A stretch of 64,000 nt of DNA from an uncultured Prevotella sp. (GTDB lineage Bacteria > Bacteroidota > Bacteroidia > Bacteroidales > Bacteroidaceae): contig CALBLK010000022.1 of the NCBI GenBank assembly GCA_937895845.1, positions 1 to 64,000 of the forward strand, read 5' to 3'. This document shows, in pieces, positions 1 through 7,199 of the stretch (within the stretch, counting starts at the first letter, position 1; each line of letters begins with the position of its first letter). The notes below the pieces were generated by a model. It was not told the DNA's origin. It saw nothing but the letters and a program-made list of their open reading frames with translations, and made no database searches. The position numbers were made by a program, and so were the translations under genes.

Positions 1-121
1 GGCACTCGGCAGTGCGAAAACAAGCTTTCACTGCACTCGCTGGCACTGACTTTGCATAAGTCAGGCGGCACTCGGCAGTGCGAAAACAAGCTTTCACTGC
101 ACTCGCTGGCACTGACTTTGC
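1..121 (+). repeat. Tandem 55-bp promoter/leader repeat
   Basis: Positions 1-55 and 67-121 are identical over 55 bases and are separated by 11 bases. Each copy ends in a -7-like box TGACTTTG (47-54 and 113-120). The first box is followed by a full leader element resembling those at 31122-31186 and 35337-35400. Within the element GCAGT (75-79) can pair with ACTGC, with an inner GAAA/TTTC pairing, so the RNA can form a hairpin. It lies just upstream of the lipoprotein gene at 142. The first copy may extend left of the window. Confidence 0.85.
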
Positions 122-141
122 CCCAAAATAAAAGTAGGACT

Positions 142-927
142 ATGGACTTAAGAAGCACGGCTTGCCTCATGATGGTGTCACTCATGGCTGCGGCATGCGG
201 AGGAAACAGCCAGAAAGGCGACGCGGAAACATCGGATGGCAACATGGCCATCTCAACAGAGAAAAACGCGAAAGGAGACTCTACGCTCTACGGACTGGCG
301 TGCGACGGCTGCACGGACTCCATCATTGTGCTGCTGCCCAACAGCGGTGGCGACCCTGACACTTTCGACATTATCAACGCCACGCTGCGCAGACAGGTGT
401 TCGGAAAGGCGCGCATCGGTGACAAACTGGCCGTGACTGTCAATCCGGAAGACTCGGGGGAGGCGCTGAAAGTGATTGACCTTGACGTGCTCAAAGGCAG
501 CTGGTGCTTCAAGCAGATGCCGAAACTGCGCAACATATCAAAGATGCCAAAGCGCCTGCAACGGCGCATATTGGAGGAGATGAGCGACTCGGAAAAGACT
601 GCACTGCTTGTCCCGCGGGAGGTGGGCTACCAGTTTAAGCGCGAATATACGGTGCTTCCCATCGGCAATATTCGCCACGCGAGCACCACTGACGACCAAA
701 GCATGGTTGAATATACACCTATCGCCCTGTACAGCGAGTGGCGTATATTCAACGGAAAGATTATTCTCAAGAAGGCCATGCCCGCAATGGCTAACGCTGG
801 TCCAGACAAGCAAAGGAAACCACGCGAGATATGCGACACGGCAGACCTTGTGCTCCTGCAGGCAGACTCGCTTGTGCTGCGCTTCAAAGACGGAGACAAG
901 AGTTTCTACCGAAAACGGAAACAATAG
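142..927 (+). CDS. Hypothetical lipoprotein
   Basis: 261-residue predicted lipoprotein. The frame is open from 52, but the upstream part lies in the tandem leader repeat, so the ATG at 142 is preferred. From there a short hydrophobic signal ends in a lipobox with Cys at residue 19 (MAAAC), followed by a Gly/Asn/Ser/Lys-rich tether. The mature part has a CDGC motif near residue 55 and ends in a basic strand-rich segment. I recognise no family; a small beta-barrel (lipocalin-like) fold is only a guess from the strand-rich pattern. It converges on queF with two bases between the stop codons. Confidence 0.7.
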   Translation: MDLRSTACLMMVSLMAAACGGNSQKGDAETSDGNMAISTEKNAKGDSTLYGLACDGCTDSIIVLLPNSGGDPDTFDIINATLRRQVFGKARIGDKLAVTVNPEDSGEALKVIDLDVLKGSWCFKQMPKLRNISKMPKRLQRRILEEMSDSEKTALLVPREVGYQFKREYTVLPIGNIRHASTTDDQSMVEYTPIALYSEWRIFNGKIILKKAMPAMANAGPDKQRKPREICDTADLVLLQADSLVLRFKDGDKSFYRKRKQ

Positions 928-929
928 GG

Positions 930-1403
930 TCACCTGCGTGGACAGGCCTGGTAGGCAGCGAGCCGCCGCGCGGCCATGGCAGCATACTTGGTGCCCGGAC
1001 GCCCGTAGTTGGCAAAGGGATAGATGCTGATGCCGCCACGCGGGGTGAAGAAGCCGGTCACCTCGATGTACTTGGGGTCCATCAGTTTCACCAAGTCTTT
1101 CATAATCACATTGACACAATCCTCGTGGAAGTCGCCATGGTTGCGGAAACTGAACAGGTAAAGTTTGAGGCTCTTGCTCTCCACCATGCGCTCGCCGGGC
1201 ATGTACAGAATACGTATTTCGGCAAAGTCGGGCTGTCCGGTAATGGGACAGAGCGACGTGAACTCAGGGCAGTTGAACTGCACCCAGTAGTCATTGTCGG
1301 GATGTCTGTTGACAAATGTCTCAAGCACCTGCGGCGCATAGTCGGTCAAATACTGTGTTTTCTTTCCAAGGGCATGAAGCCCCTCATCGTTTCTTTCTGA
1401 CAT
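930..1403 (-). CDS. queF: NADPH-dependent 7-cyano-7-deazaguanine reductase QueF
   Basis: 157 residues, the usual size of the single-domain (unimodular) QueF. It reduces preQ0 to preQ1 in cytosolic queuosine synthesis. The QueF signature is clear: FTSLCPITGQPDFA holds the catalytic Cys that forms the thioimide with substrate and the nearby Asp, and ESKSLKLYLFSFRNHGDFHE follows. The next minus-strand gene upstream is a YhhQ-type transporter for queuosine precursors, separated by a palindromic repeat. queG lies about 59 kb away in the same window. Confidence 0.95.
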   Translation of the reverse strand: MSERNDEGLHALGKKTQYLTDYAPQVLETFVNRHPDNDYWVQFNCPEFTSLCPITGQPDFAEIRILYMPGERMVESKSLKLYLFSFRNHGDFHEDCVNVIMKDLVKLMDPKYIEVTGFFTPRGGISIYPFANYGRPGTKYAAMAARRLAAYQACPRR

Positions 1404-1418
1404 ACTTGTTTCTAAATT

Positions 1419-1615
1419 ATCCCAAATCGGTCATTATACCGAAATAGGCAAAAAAGTGAGAAGTCTTCCCTCTTTCCGCCCCCTTGTCACTGTTTCTTTC
1501 GGCATCTTGCTGCCGTAAGTGTTTCGCCATAGCCCGCTATGCCTTCAACACTTACGTGGCAAGCTGCACGAAACAAACAGCAACCCGGGACGAAATCTAA
1601 TGACCGATTTGGGAT
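1419..1615. repeat. MITE-like imperfect palindrome with 18-bp terminal inverted repeats
   Basis: An 18-base sequence at 1419-1436 (ATCCCAAATCGGTCATTA) is exactly complementary to 1598-1615. Inside, further arms pair: the GCCGTAAGTGTT region near 1512 with AACACTTACGTGGC near 1548, flanked by TTTCTTTCGGCA and the CGAAACAAACAG side, with ATAGC/GCTAT at the apex. The whole ~200 bp can fold on itself and has no ORF of interest. It fills most of the queF-yhhQ gap. A shorter relative is at 5561-5677. No flanking target duplication was identified. Confidence 0.75.
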
Positions 1616-1678
1616 TATTATGATGTTCCTGCTTTGCTGCCTCTCCGCGTCTCACGGAGAGAAAAGACCTGTGCATCA

Positions 1679-1708
1679 AGCCCAATCGGCCATAAAGCCG
1701 GTTGGGCT
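1679..1708 (-). terminator. Hairpin at the end of yhhQ
   Basis: AGCCCAATCGGC (1679-1690) pairs perfectly with GCCGGTTGGGCT (1697-1708), allowing one G-T pair, around a 6-base loop. The hairpin overlaps the yhhQ stop codon. It lacks a U tract on the minus strand, so it may stabilise the mRNA 3' end rather than terminate. Its arm resembles the end of the nearby MITE-like repeat. Confidence 0.5.
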
Positions 1709-2414
1709 AAAACTTAAACACGCCATATTTGATGTCCTGGTCATAGACATCAACGCCCTCGCGGCGCTTGGTAAAGGCCACAACACGAATGGTGACGGGC
1801 AGAACGACTATCTCGTAGAGGGTCTTGAGCACTATCTGCGAGATGATGAGCGAGGGCATTTCGCTGAGCGGAACCACTCCTGACAGGGCCAGGGGAAAAA
1901 ACACCAGCGAGTCGGCGGTCTCACCGAAGACGGTGCTGGCAATGGCCCTGAGGGAGAAATGGTGCCCGTTGGAGCAGACTTTCATTCGGCTCATCACGTA
2001 GGCATTGATGAACGAGCCTACCAAAAAGGCGAGAAACGAGGCAGCCGCAATGCGCGGAGCAAGTCCGAAGACCGCGTGAAAGCCGGCCTCGTTGTTCCAG
2101 TAAGGAGCACCCGGGACGGCATCGGCAATGGCACCGAACACGACAAAAACCAGGTTCATGGCAAAGCCAAGCCAAATCAGCTGGCGGGCGCGGCCATAGC
2201 CCCACACCTCACACACACAGTCATTGATGATATAACTCACGGGGAAGACGAGCAAACCGCCTGTGATGTTGACAGGTCCAAACGCAATTTGTTTGGTTTC
2301 CAACACATTGGCGGTAATCAGAAAGACACAGAAAAGCACGCTCATCATCATAAAAAGCATTGACACCTGCTGCGATGAGGGTGCTGCGTTGCTTGAATTT
2401 GTTTGTTGTTTCAT
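1707..2414 (-). CDS. yhhQ: Queuosine precursor transporter, YhhQ family
   Basis: 235-residue inner-membrane protein with about six hydrophobic segments. It matches the YhhQ/VUT (COG1738) family, which imports preQ0/preQ1: NVLETKQIAFG and GGLLVFPVSYIINDCVCEVWG in the first half, FGETADSLVFFPLA in the second, and a short cytoplasmic tail ending in DIKYGVFKF. A low-complexity Ser/Gln/Asn N-terminus precedes the first membrane segment. Its minus-strand neighbour is queF, giving a salvage/synthesis pair for queuosine. A possible pseudoknot lies in its upstream region. Confidence 0.9.
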   Translation of the reverse strand: MKQQTNSSNAAPSSQQVSMLFMMMSVLFCVFLITANVLETKQIAFGPVNITGGLLVFPVSYIINDCVCEVWGYGRARQLIWLGFAMNLVFVVFGAIADAVPGAPYWNNEAGFHAVFGLAPRIAAASFLAFLVGSFINAYVMSRMKVCSNGHHFSLRAIASTVFGETADSLVFFPLALSGVVPLSEMPSLIISQIVLKTLYEIVVLPVTIRVVAFTKRREGVDVYDQDIKYGVFKF

Positions 2415-2482
2415 TGTTCTTGTTTTTATTTAGACAGTCTTCATTCAAAGGGGAAGCCCATGGTCTGGGGCTGACCGCCTTT

Positions 2483-2512
2483 CTGTCTGAGGAGGTTAGA
2501 CAAGCACTCCTC
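2483..2512 (-). promoter_or_regulatory. Possible H-type RNA pseudoknot upstream of yhhQ
   Basis: Read on the minus strand, GAGGAG (2512-2507) pairs with CTCCTC (2494-2489), and AGACA directly after it (2488-2484) pairs with TGTCT in the hairpin loop (2502-2498). This gives an H-type pseudoknot about 70 bases before the yhhQ start. preQ1 riboswitches are also small pseudoknots, but the A-rich tail of the known preQ1-I class is absent. The structure is seen; any ligand function is inference. Confidence 0.25.
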
Positions 2513-2648
2513 ATTCGCCGGCGACAAAACGGCCGGCACGGCTCTTTAATTTTTCTTACGTTTGTGTGCCAAAATCACTTCACGGATTTTGAACACCCAC
2601 CCAGGCTGGAGGGCCGTCACGCCGCTTCCACCTTACAATAAGCATGAT

Positions 2649-2688
2649 GCCGGGGGATGCGCCAGGCACAACCGGCGCATCCCCCGGC
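2649..2688 (-). terminator. Strong hairpin downstream of the lipoprotein gene
   Basis: GCCGGGGGATGCGCC (2649-2663) and GGCGCATCCCCCGGC (2674-2688) form a perfect 15-bp stem with a 10-base loop. It starts five bases after the stop of the 2694-3794 gene. The U tract on the minus strand is weak. Confidence 0.75.
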
Positions 2689-2693
2689 GAGTG

Positions 2694-3794
2694 CTATTCG
2701 TCATAATAGGCAAAGGTGTAAGTCACCTTCGTTCCGTCAGGACGTGTCACTGCGAGCGTTCTGACGCTCTTATCCGTGTTGAGTTTGGTGTCTACCGTGT
2801 AGTTCCCGTCTGCCGTCGAGGCCCCTTTAAGCACCTTGCTGTTGCGCGTGTGGCGGAAGAAGCAGAGCAGGTTGTAGGGATTGCACTCCTCGATGCCCAG
2901 CAAGAGCTGGTTGACATCGATTGACTGGTAGCGGTTGTCGTAGTCGCTGTAGCTCAGCTTCATCTTCACAGTGTTCACCGAGCCGTCGGCCTTGCGGCGC
3001 TGATATCTCAGGCTGTCGGCGCAGTGTTCGTTGTCTCCGCCAAACTTTTGGTTGAGGAACAGCAAAGACTGGGCGTTATACTCGCCGTTCGACTTGCTCT
3101 CCTTGACCATAAAGGCAGTCTGCACATAAAGGTCAGACTGAGTGGTCACGCCGAACGTGTCGGTCTCAGAGCACAGATTGCTTTCAGCCATTTGGAAACC
3201 CATGTCATATTTGGCCTTCAGCACAGAGGCGCCCGTGCTCACATGCATCACCGAGTCAGACGCGTAAGTGATGTGCAGGTCACGGAGCACTGTGCCGTTC
3301 TTCGTCATCTTCAATGCGCTCACGCAGTCGTTGCCGTCATACTCCAGCTCGATCAGGCTTCCGTCGTCTCCGGTGACCGTCTTCACCAAAGGCGACCCGC
3401 CCATGCTGCCATCGCCTCTGGTGGCATACTGGAACAGGCCGAAGGAAGCGGTCACATCAGTGTCGTCCTTGTCTTGCAGCTTATACTTGGCGTAGCGCCA
3501 CTGCCCCGTTGTGTTGGGCTTGCAGGTGACATTGATATAATACCAATAGCCACCAACACCCTGGGTCTTATCAAACGTACACCAGTCCACGCCCTCGGTC
3601 TTGGTCACATTCCAGTCGCCATAGGCAAGGAATGTCACAAAAGTCTTGGGTGTGTTGGCATAGACTGTCTCTGTCTCCAGGCCATCAAAGCCATGAAAAG
3701 TCGTGGGCTCTGCACTTCCGATAAAACTGTCACACGAAGAGAGCAGTGCCACCGATACTGCCGTCATACCTAAATAACCAATGATTCTATTCAT
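2694..3794 (-). CDS. Lipoprotein with BACON-like domain
   Basis: 366 residues from the ATG at 3794; a GTG two codons upstream is also possible. The N-terminus is a lipoprotein signal with lipobox LLSSC. Residues about 45-110 look like a BACON-type beta-sandwich (WNVTKTEGVDWCTFDKTQGV and regular strands after it), a module frequent in Bacteroidetes surface lipoproteins. The C-terminal half has the repeated strand pattern seen in surface lipoproteins of unknown function, with 'DGSLIELEYDGNDCVSAL'. It begins 12 bases after the S4-protein stop, so it may be co-transcribed with rplY-pth-S4. Substrate unknown. Confidence 0.7.
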   Translation of the reverse strand: MNRIIGYLGMTAVSVALLSSCDSFIGSAEPTTFHGFDGLETETVYANTPKTFVTFLAYGDWNVTKTEGVDWCTFDKTQGVGGYWYYINVTCKPNTTGQWRYAKYKLQDKDDTDVTASFGLFQYATRGDGSMGGSPLVKTVTGDDGSLIELEYDGNDCVSALKMTKNGTVLRDLHITYASDSVMHVSTGASVLKAKYDMGFQMAESNLCSETDTFGVTTQSDLYVQTAFMVKESKSNGEYNAQSLLFLNQKFGGDNEHCADSLRYQRRKADGSVNTVKMKLSYSDYDNRYQSIDVNQLLLGIEECNPYNLLCFFRHTRNSKVLKGASTADGNYTVDTKLNTDKSVRTLAVTRPDGTKVTYTFAYYDE

Positions 3795-3806
3795 AAGCAC
3801 TTGTGT

Positions 3807-4187
3807 TTATTCGTCGTTCAAAAAAGCGTCCAACGACCGCCGCTCCTTCTTGGTGGGGCGGCCTGTGCCCCGGGCACGGTCAACAAATCCGCTGATACGG
3901 TTCATCTCCAGCAGCTCATACTGGTCAGCCGTTGTCACGTTCTCGTAGATTTCGGGCAGGAACTTGGCGCCCACCCGCATTTCAATAGCCTTGAGGACCC
4001 TGTACGAATAGGTAACGGGCGACTTGCGCACAGCCACCGTTTCGCCCTCCTTGACCATGTGCGAGGGTTTCACCCCCACCCCATTGATGGTAACCCTGCC
4101 GTTCTTGCAGGCATCAGCGGCCATTGAGCGTGTCTTGTAAATGCGCGCAGCCCACAGCCACTTGTCTATCCGAGCCTCTTCCATCAT
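3807..4187 (-). CDS. RNA-binding S4-domain protein (Hsp15-like)
   Basis: 126 residues. The N-terminus RIDKWLWAARIYKTRSMAA is typical of the S4 RNA-binding domain of Hsp15 (HslR). In other bacteria this protein binds 50S subunits carrying stalled nascent chains. A basic tail (RGTGRPTKKERRSLDAF) matches the family, and the length is usual. Start is one of two consecutive ATGs (4187 or 4184). The first overlaps the pth stop as ATGA, implying translational coupling with peptidyl-tRNA hydrolase; both proteins act on stalled ribosomes. Confidence 0.88.
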   Translation of the reverse strand: MMEEARIDKWLWAARIYKTRSMAADACKNGRVTINGVGVKPSHMVKEGETVAVRKSPVTYSYRVLKAIEMRVGAKFLPEIYENVTTADQYELLEMNRISGFVDRARGTGRPTKKERRSLDAFLNDE

Positions 4188-4753
4188 TTTTTCTTGTTAA
4201 AGGCATTCATGGTGAAATCGACACCGGCAAGCACAAAGCTCTTGATGATGTCGCAAGCGGTCTCGATCTTCGGCTCCAGCACCTTGAGCTCTTCCGCACT
4301 GTAACGGCCAAGCACCCACTCTACCTGCATGCCCCGGGCGAAATCATTGCCTATCCCGACCCGCAGCCTGCTGTAATGCTCGGTGCCCAGCACCTGCTGG
4401 ATGTGCCCGAGTCCGTTGTGCCCGGCGTTGCTGCCCGATGGCTTCAGGCGAAGCGTCCCGAGCGGCAGGGAAAGGTCGTCAACCACAACGAGCAGATGCT
4501 CAAGGGCGATGTTCTCCTTGTTCATCCAATACCTCACGGCGTTTCCGCTGAGGTTCATATAGGTGCTCGGCTTGAGCAGAAAAACCTTGCGCCCCTTCAC
4601 ACTTGTCTCGGCAACAAAGCCGTAACGTTTGTCGTCAAAAACAATATTGGACGCTTTGGCGAAAGCGTCCAATACCATGAATCCTGTGTTGTGGCGGGTT
4701 CCGTCGTATTCGTCACCGACATTCCCCAACCCAACAATCAAGTATTTGTCCAT
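4184..4753 (-). CDS. pth: Peptidyl-tRNA hydrolase
   Basis: 189 residues from the ATG at 4753 (MDKYLIVGLGN); the frame is open 10 codons further upstream, but family members begin here. Pth releases peptides from prematurely dissociated peptidyl-tRNA in the cytosol. Visible motifs are GLGN near residue 7, RHNTGF with the catalytic His, KPSTYMNLSG, and VVVDDLSLPLG and GSNAGHNGL. It lies between rplY and the S4-protein gene, a common rplY-pth arrangement. Confidence 0.96.
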   Translation of the reverse strand: MDKYLIVGLGNVGDEYDGTRHNTGFMVLDAFAKASNIVFDDKRYGFVAETSVKGRKVFLLKPSTYMNLSGNAVRYWMNKENIALEHLLVVVDDLSLPLGTLRLKPSGSNAGHNGLGHIQQVLGTEHYSRLRVGIGNDFARGMQVEWVLGRYSAEELKVLEPKIETACDIIKSFVLAGVDFTMNAFNKKK

Positions 4754-4812
4754 AACACGGAGTCTGTCAAGTTTATGTTTCACCAGCCATCCGGCCCCTG
4801 CCGGAAATGCTG

Positions 4813-5415
4813 TTAGCTGGCAGCGGTGTCAGCAGCAGCGGCAGACCTTGACGCACGGGTTGTCTGTACGGAGCATACAACGACCTCTGCGGGAGTGACA
4901 ATCTCCAGCCCCTCGAAGCTCAGCTGGCCCACCTTGATGCTCTTGCCCAGCTGGAGGTTGGTCACATCAATGTCAAGACGCTCGGGAATGGCCTTGTAGG
5001 GCGCCTTCACGTTAATCTTGCGGATAGAGAGGTTGATGCGGCCACCGTCGCGGACACCCTGGGCCAAACCGTTCAGCTTCACAGGAATGCCTATCACGAT
5101 GGGCTTCTCATCGGTCACCTCATAGAAGTCTACATGCAGCAGGGTGTCTGTAACAGGGTGGAACTGCAGCTCTTTCAGCACAGCCTTGTGCTCAACGCCG
5201 TCGATATTCAGGTTTACCACATACACATGAGGGGTGTAGATGACATTGCGGAGCTCGGACATCGGGGCGACAAAAGCCATGGCCTTGGGCAGACCGTTCT
5301 CGTCCTTCGCCTCTCCGTAGATGTTGCAGGGAACAAGCCCTTGCTTGCGGATTTCCCTCGAAGCCTTCTTACCTACCTCGGTACGCGCTGTACCTTTTAC
5401 GTTAATCTCTTTCAT
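4813..5415 (-). CDS. rplY: 50S ribosomal protein L25/general stress protein Ctc
   Basis: 200 residues, the long two-domain (TL5/Ctc) form. The N-terminal 5S rRNA-binding L25 domain runs to about residue 95 (TARTEVGKKASREIRKQGLVP; HVDFYEVTDEKPI), followed by the beta C-terminal domain (GIPVKLNGLAQGVRDGG; LDIDVTNLQLGKSI). The Ala/Ser-rich tail is short. It is first in the minus-strand rplY-pth-S4 unit, with a good promoter about 100 bases upstream. Confidence 0.96.
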   Translation of the reverse strand: MKEINVKGTARTEVGKKASREIRKQGLVPCNIYGEAKDENGLPKAMAFVAPMSELRNVIYTPHVYVVNLNIDGVEHKAVLKELQFHPVTDTLLHVDFYEVTDEKPIVIGIPVKLNGLAQGVRDGGRINLSIRKINVKAPYKAIPERLDIDVTNLQLGKSIKVGQLSFEGLEIVTPAEVVVCSVQTTRASRSAAAADTAAS

Positions 5416-5510
5416 AATTTAAATGTGTTACTCTAAAATTAAGTTGTTCTGTTTGTCTTGCCTAATTCACCATCACACGAAAATAGAATCGAGTGCTTGA
5501 AAAAGCGGTG

Positions 5511-5542
5511 CAAAGGTATATATTTTTATCGTACAATACAAA
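5511..5542 (-). promoter_or_regulatory. Promoter of rplY
   Basis: On the minus strand TTTG (5542-5539), a 20-base spacer and TACCTTTG (5518-5511) match the Bacteroidetes -33/-7 consensus exactly. It is the only good match upstream of rplY. Confidence 0.7.
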
Positions 5543-5560
5543 ACATTTAGTCCTTTTTAA

Positions 5561-5677
5561 CCCAAATCGGCCATTGGGCTCCGCCGCTGGTTGCTGTCCG
5601 AAACAAGCAGTGACAAGGGGCGAAAAGATTGGTGCAAGCCCAATTCACAGCCTTTTTGTTCCAAAGACCGACTTGGT
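5561..5677. repeat. Shorter relative of the 1419-1615 repeat
   Basis: It starts CCCAAATCGGCCATT (5561-5575), ends AAAGACCGACTTGGT (5663-5677), and contains CCGAAACAAGCAGTGACAAG at 5598-5617. The element at 1419-1615 has the same three landmarks in inverted order. The termini are diverged inverted repeats. It sits between the rplY and nusB promoters. Together with the promoters this accounts for most of the 440-bp divergent gap 5416-5855; no gene is seen there. Confidence 0.6.
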
Positions 5678-5742
5678 TTTAAGGACGCTTGCCTGGTTTT
5701 TCATTAAGAATAATAAAAAAAAGCAATTATTCAACCCATTTC

Positions 5743-5773
5743 TTGCCACATCGCGCTTTTTTGCCTAATTTTG
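5743..5773 (+). promoter_or_regulatory. Promoter of the nusB operon
   Basis: TTG at 5743-5745, a 20-base spacer and TAATTTTG at 5766-5773 fit the Bacteroidetes consensus. The expected transcription start is about 75 bases before the nusB ATG. Confidence 0.7.
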
Positions 5774-5855
5774 CAAGCGTTGGATGCCTGGATACGGTTG
5801 AACGGCGATTGGAGAATCAACAAAAGCATCAAGACGATTTTAGAAAAGATTAAAC

Positions 5856-6848
5856 ATGATCAATCGAGAACTGATTAGAGTTAAGGTAGTCCAGTTAACC
5901 TATGCGTACTATCAGAACGGCAACAAGAACATTGACACTGCTGAAAAGGAACTGTTTTTCAGCCTTTCAAAATCATACGACCTTTACATTTATTTGCTGG
6001 CGCTGATCGCTGCCATCAGCAAAGAGGCCCGCCGCCACCTGGAGGTGGCTCAGGCCAAGGCCCGCCGTGACGGCACGGATGCCCCCTCCACACGTTTCGC
6101 CTACAACCGTTTTGCCCTGCAAGTCGAGGAGAACGCAGAGCTCAACAGCTTCATGGAAAACCAAAAGATGTCGTGGGACAGCAAGCCCGAGTTTATCAAG
6201 CGCCTCTACAATCAGATTATAGAAAGCAAGATTTACAAGGATTACATGGAGAGCGAGGAAGACTCCTATGCCGCCGACCGTGAGCTTTGGCGCAAGATTT
6301 ACCGCACACTCATCCAGGAGAACGAGCAGCTTGACTCCATGTTCGAGGACATGAGCCTCTATTGGAACGATGACAAGGAGATAGTGGACACTTTTGTGCT
6401 GAAAACCATCAAGCGCTTTGAGGAACAGAACAAGGACAAGCAGGAGTTGCTGCCCGAATACGACAGCGAGGAGGACAAGGACTTTGCCCGCAGGCTCTTC
6501 CGCGCGACAATCCTCAATGCAGATGACTACCAGCACTACATGAGCGAGGTCTCGCAGAACTGGGACTTCAACCGGCTGGCCTACATGGATGTGGTGATAA
6601 TGCAGATAGCCATTGCCGAGATGATGACCTTCCCCAGCATTCCCATCAGTGTGACCATCAACGAATATGTTGACATCGCCAAACTTTACAGCACGCCACG
6701 CTCGGGCGGCTACATCAACGGTATGCTTGACACGATAGCCCACCATCTGATAGACGCTGGAAAGCTGATGAAGCATATGGAGGACAGGCACAAGGAAAAG
6801 GTGCAAGTGCCAGCAGAAAAGAAGAGCACATCCGAACAATCCAAATAA
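5856..6848 (+). CDS. nusB: Transcription antitermination protein NusB
   Basis: 330 residues, twice the length of E. coli NusB, as is normal in Bacteroidetes. The N-terminal half (about 1-170) is a helical extension; the NusB fold is in the C-terminal half, where VVIMQIAIAEMMTFPSIPIS and TINEYVDIAKLYSTPRSGGY are the recognisable core, ending with a helix carrying GMLDTIA. NusB binds boxA RNA with NusE in antitermination. It heads the operon nusB-yajC-ybbR-coaE-DUF5606. The tail is Lys/Glu-rich and disordered. Confidence 0.95.
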   Translation: MINRELIRVKVVQLTYAYYQNGNKNIDTAEKELFFSLSKSYDLYIYLLALIAAISKEARRHLEVAQAKARRDGTDAPSTRFAYNRFALQVEENAELNSFMENQKMSWDSKPEFIKRLYNQIIESKIYKDYMESEEDSYAADRELWRKIYRTLIQENEQLDSMFEDMSLYWNDDKEIVDTFVLKTIKRFEEQNKDKQELLPEYDSEEDKDFARRLFRATILNADDYQHYMSEVSQNWDFNRLAYMDVVIMQIAIAEMMTFPSIPISVTINEYVDIAKLYSTPRSGGYINGMLDTIAHHLIDAGKLMKHMEDRHKEKVQVPAEKKSTSEQSK

Positions 6849-6872
6849 CACCAAATATTAATTTCCATCACA

Positions 6873-7196
6873 ATGACAACAGTTATCCTTGCTGCACAGG
6901 CAGCACAAGGCGGCGGTGGCCTGAGCATGATTATCATGATTGTGGCCATGTTCGCCATCATGTATTTCTTCATGATTCGCCCCCAGCAGAAGAAGCAGAA
7001 AGAAATCCAGAAATTCCAGAACTCACTGGCCGAAGGCACGCAGGTTATCACCGGTGGCGGCATCTACGGATCAGTGAAGCGCATTGACCTCGCCACAAAC
7101 ACCGTTGAGGTGGAGGTGGCCAAGGGCGTGGTCATCCGCGTAGACCGCAGCTGCGTCTATAAGGACATGGCCAGCACCAGGGCTCAGGCAAAGTAA
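6873..7196 (+). CDS. yajC: Preprotein translocase subunit YajC
   Basis: 107 residues. One N-terminal membrane helix (about 15-37) is followed by the hallmark FMIRPQQKKQKE and the small cytoplasmic domain with GTQVITGGGIYGSVKRID. YajC associates with SecDF in the inner membrane. The position 24 bases after nusB and before the YbbR-like gene is conserved in Bacteroidales. Confidence 0.96.
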   Translation: MTTVILAAQAAQGGGGLSMIIMIVAMFAIMYFFMIRPQQKKQKEIQKFQNSLAEGTQVITGGGIYGSVKRIDLATNTVEVEVAKGVVIRVDRSCVYKDMASTRAQAK

Positions 7197-7199
7197 ACC

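Noticed and set aside
1..121. CRISPR array
   Set aside because: Only two copies, 11-base separation, and the repeat contains promoter boxes; no cas genes.
1539..1883. 114-codon ORF in the queF-yhhQ gap
   Set aside because: It starts inside the palindromic repeat and runs antisense into yhhQ.
2483..2512. Known preQ1-I riboswitch
   Set aside because: The pseudoknot lacks the A-rich tail and conserved loop bases of that class, so it is only listed as a possible structure.
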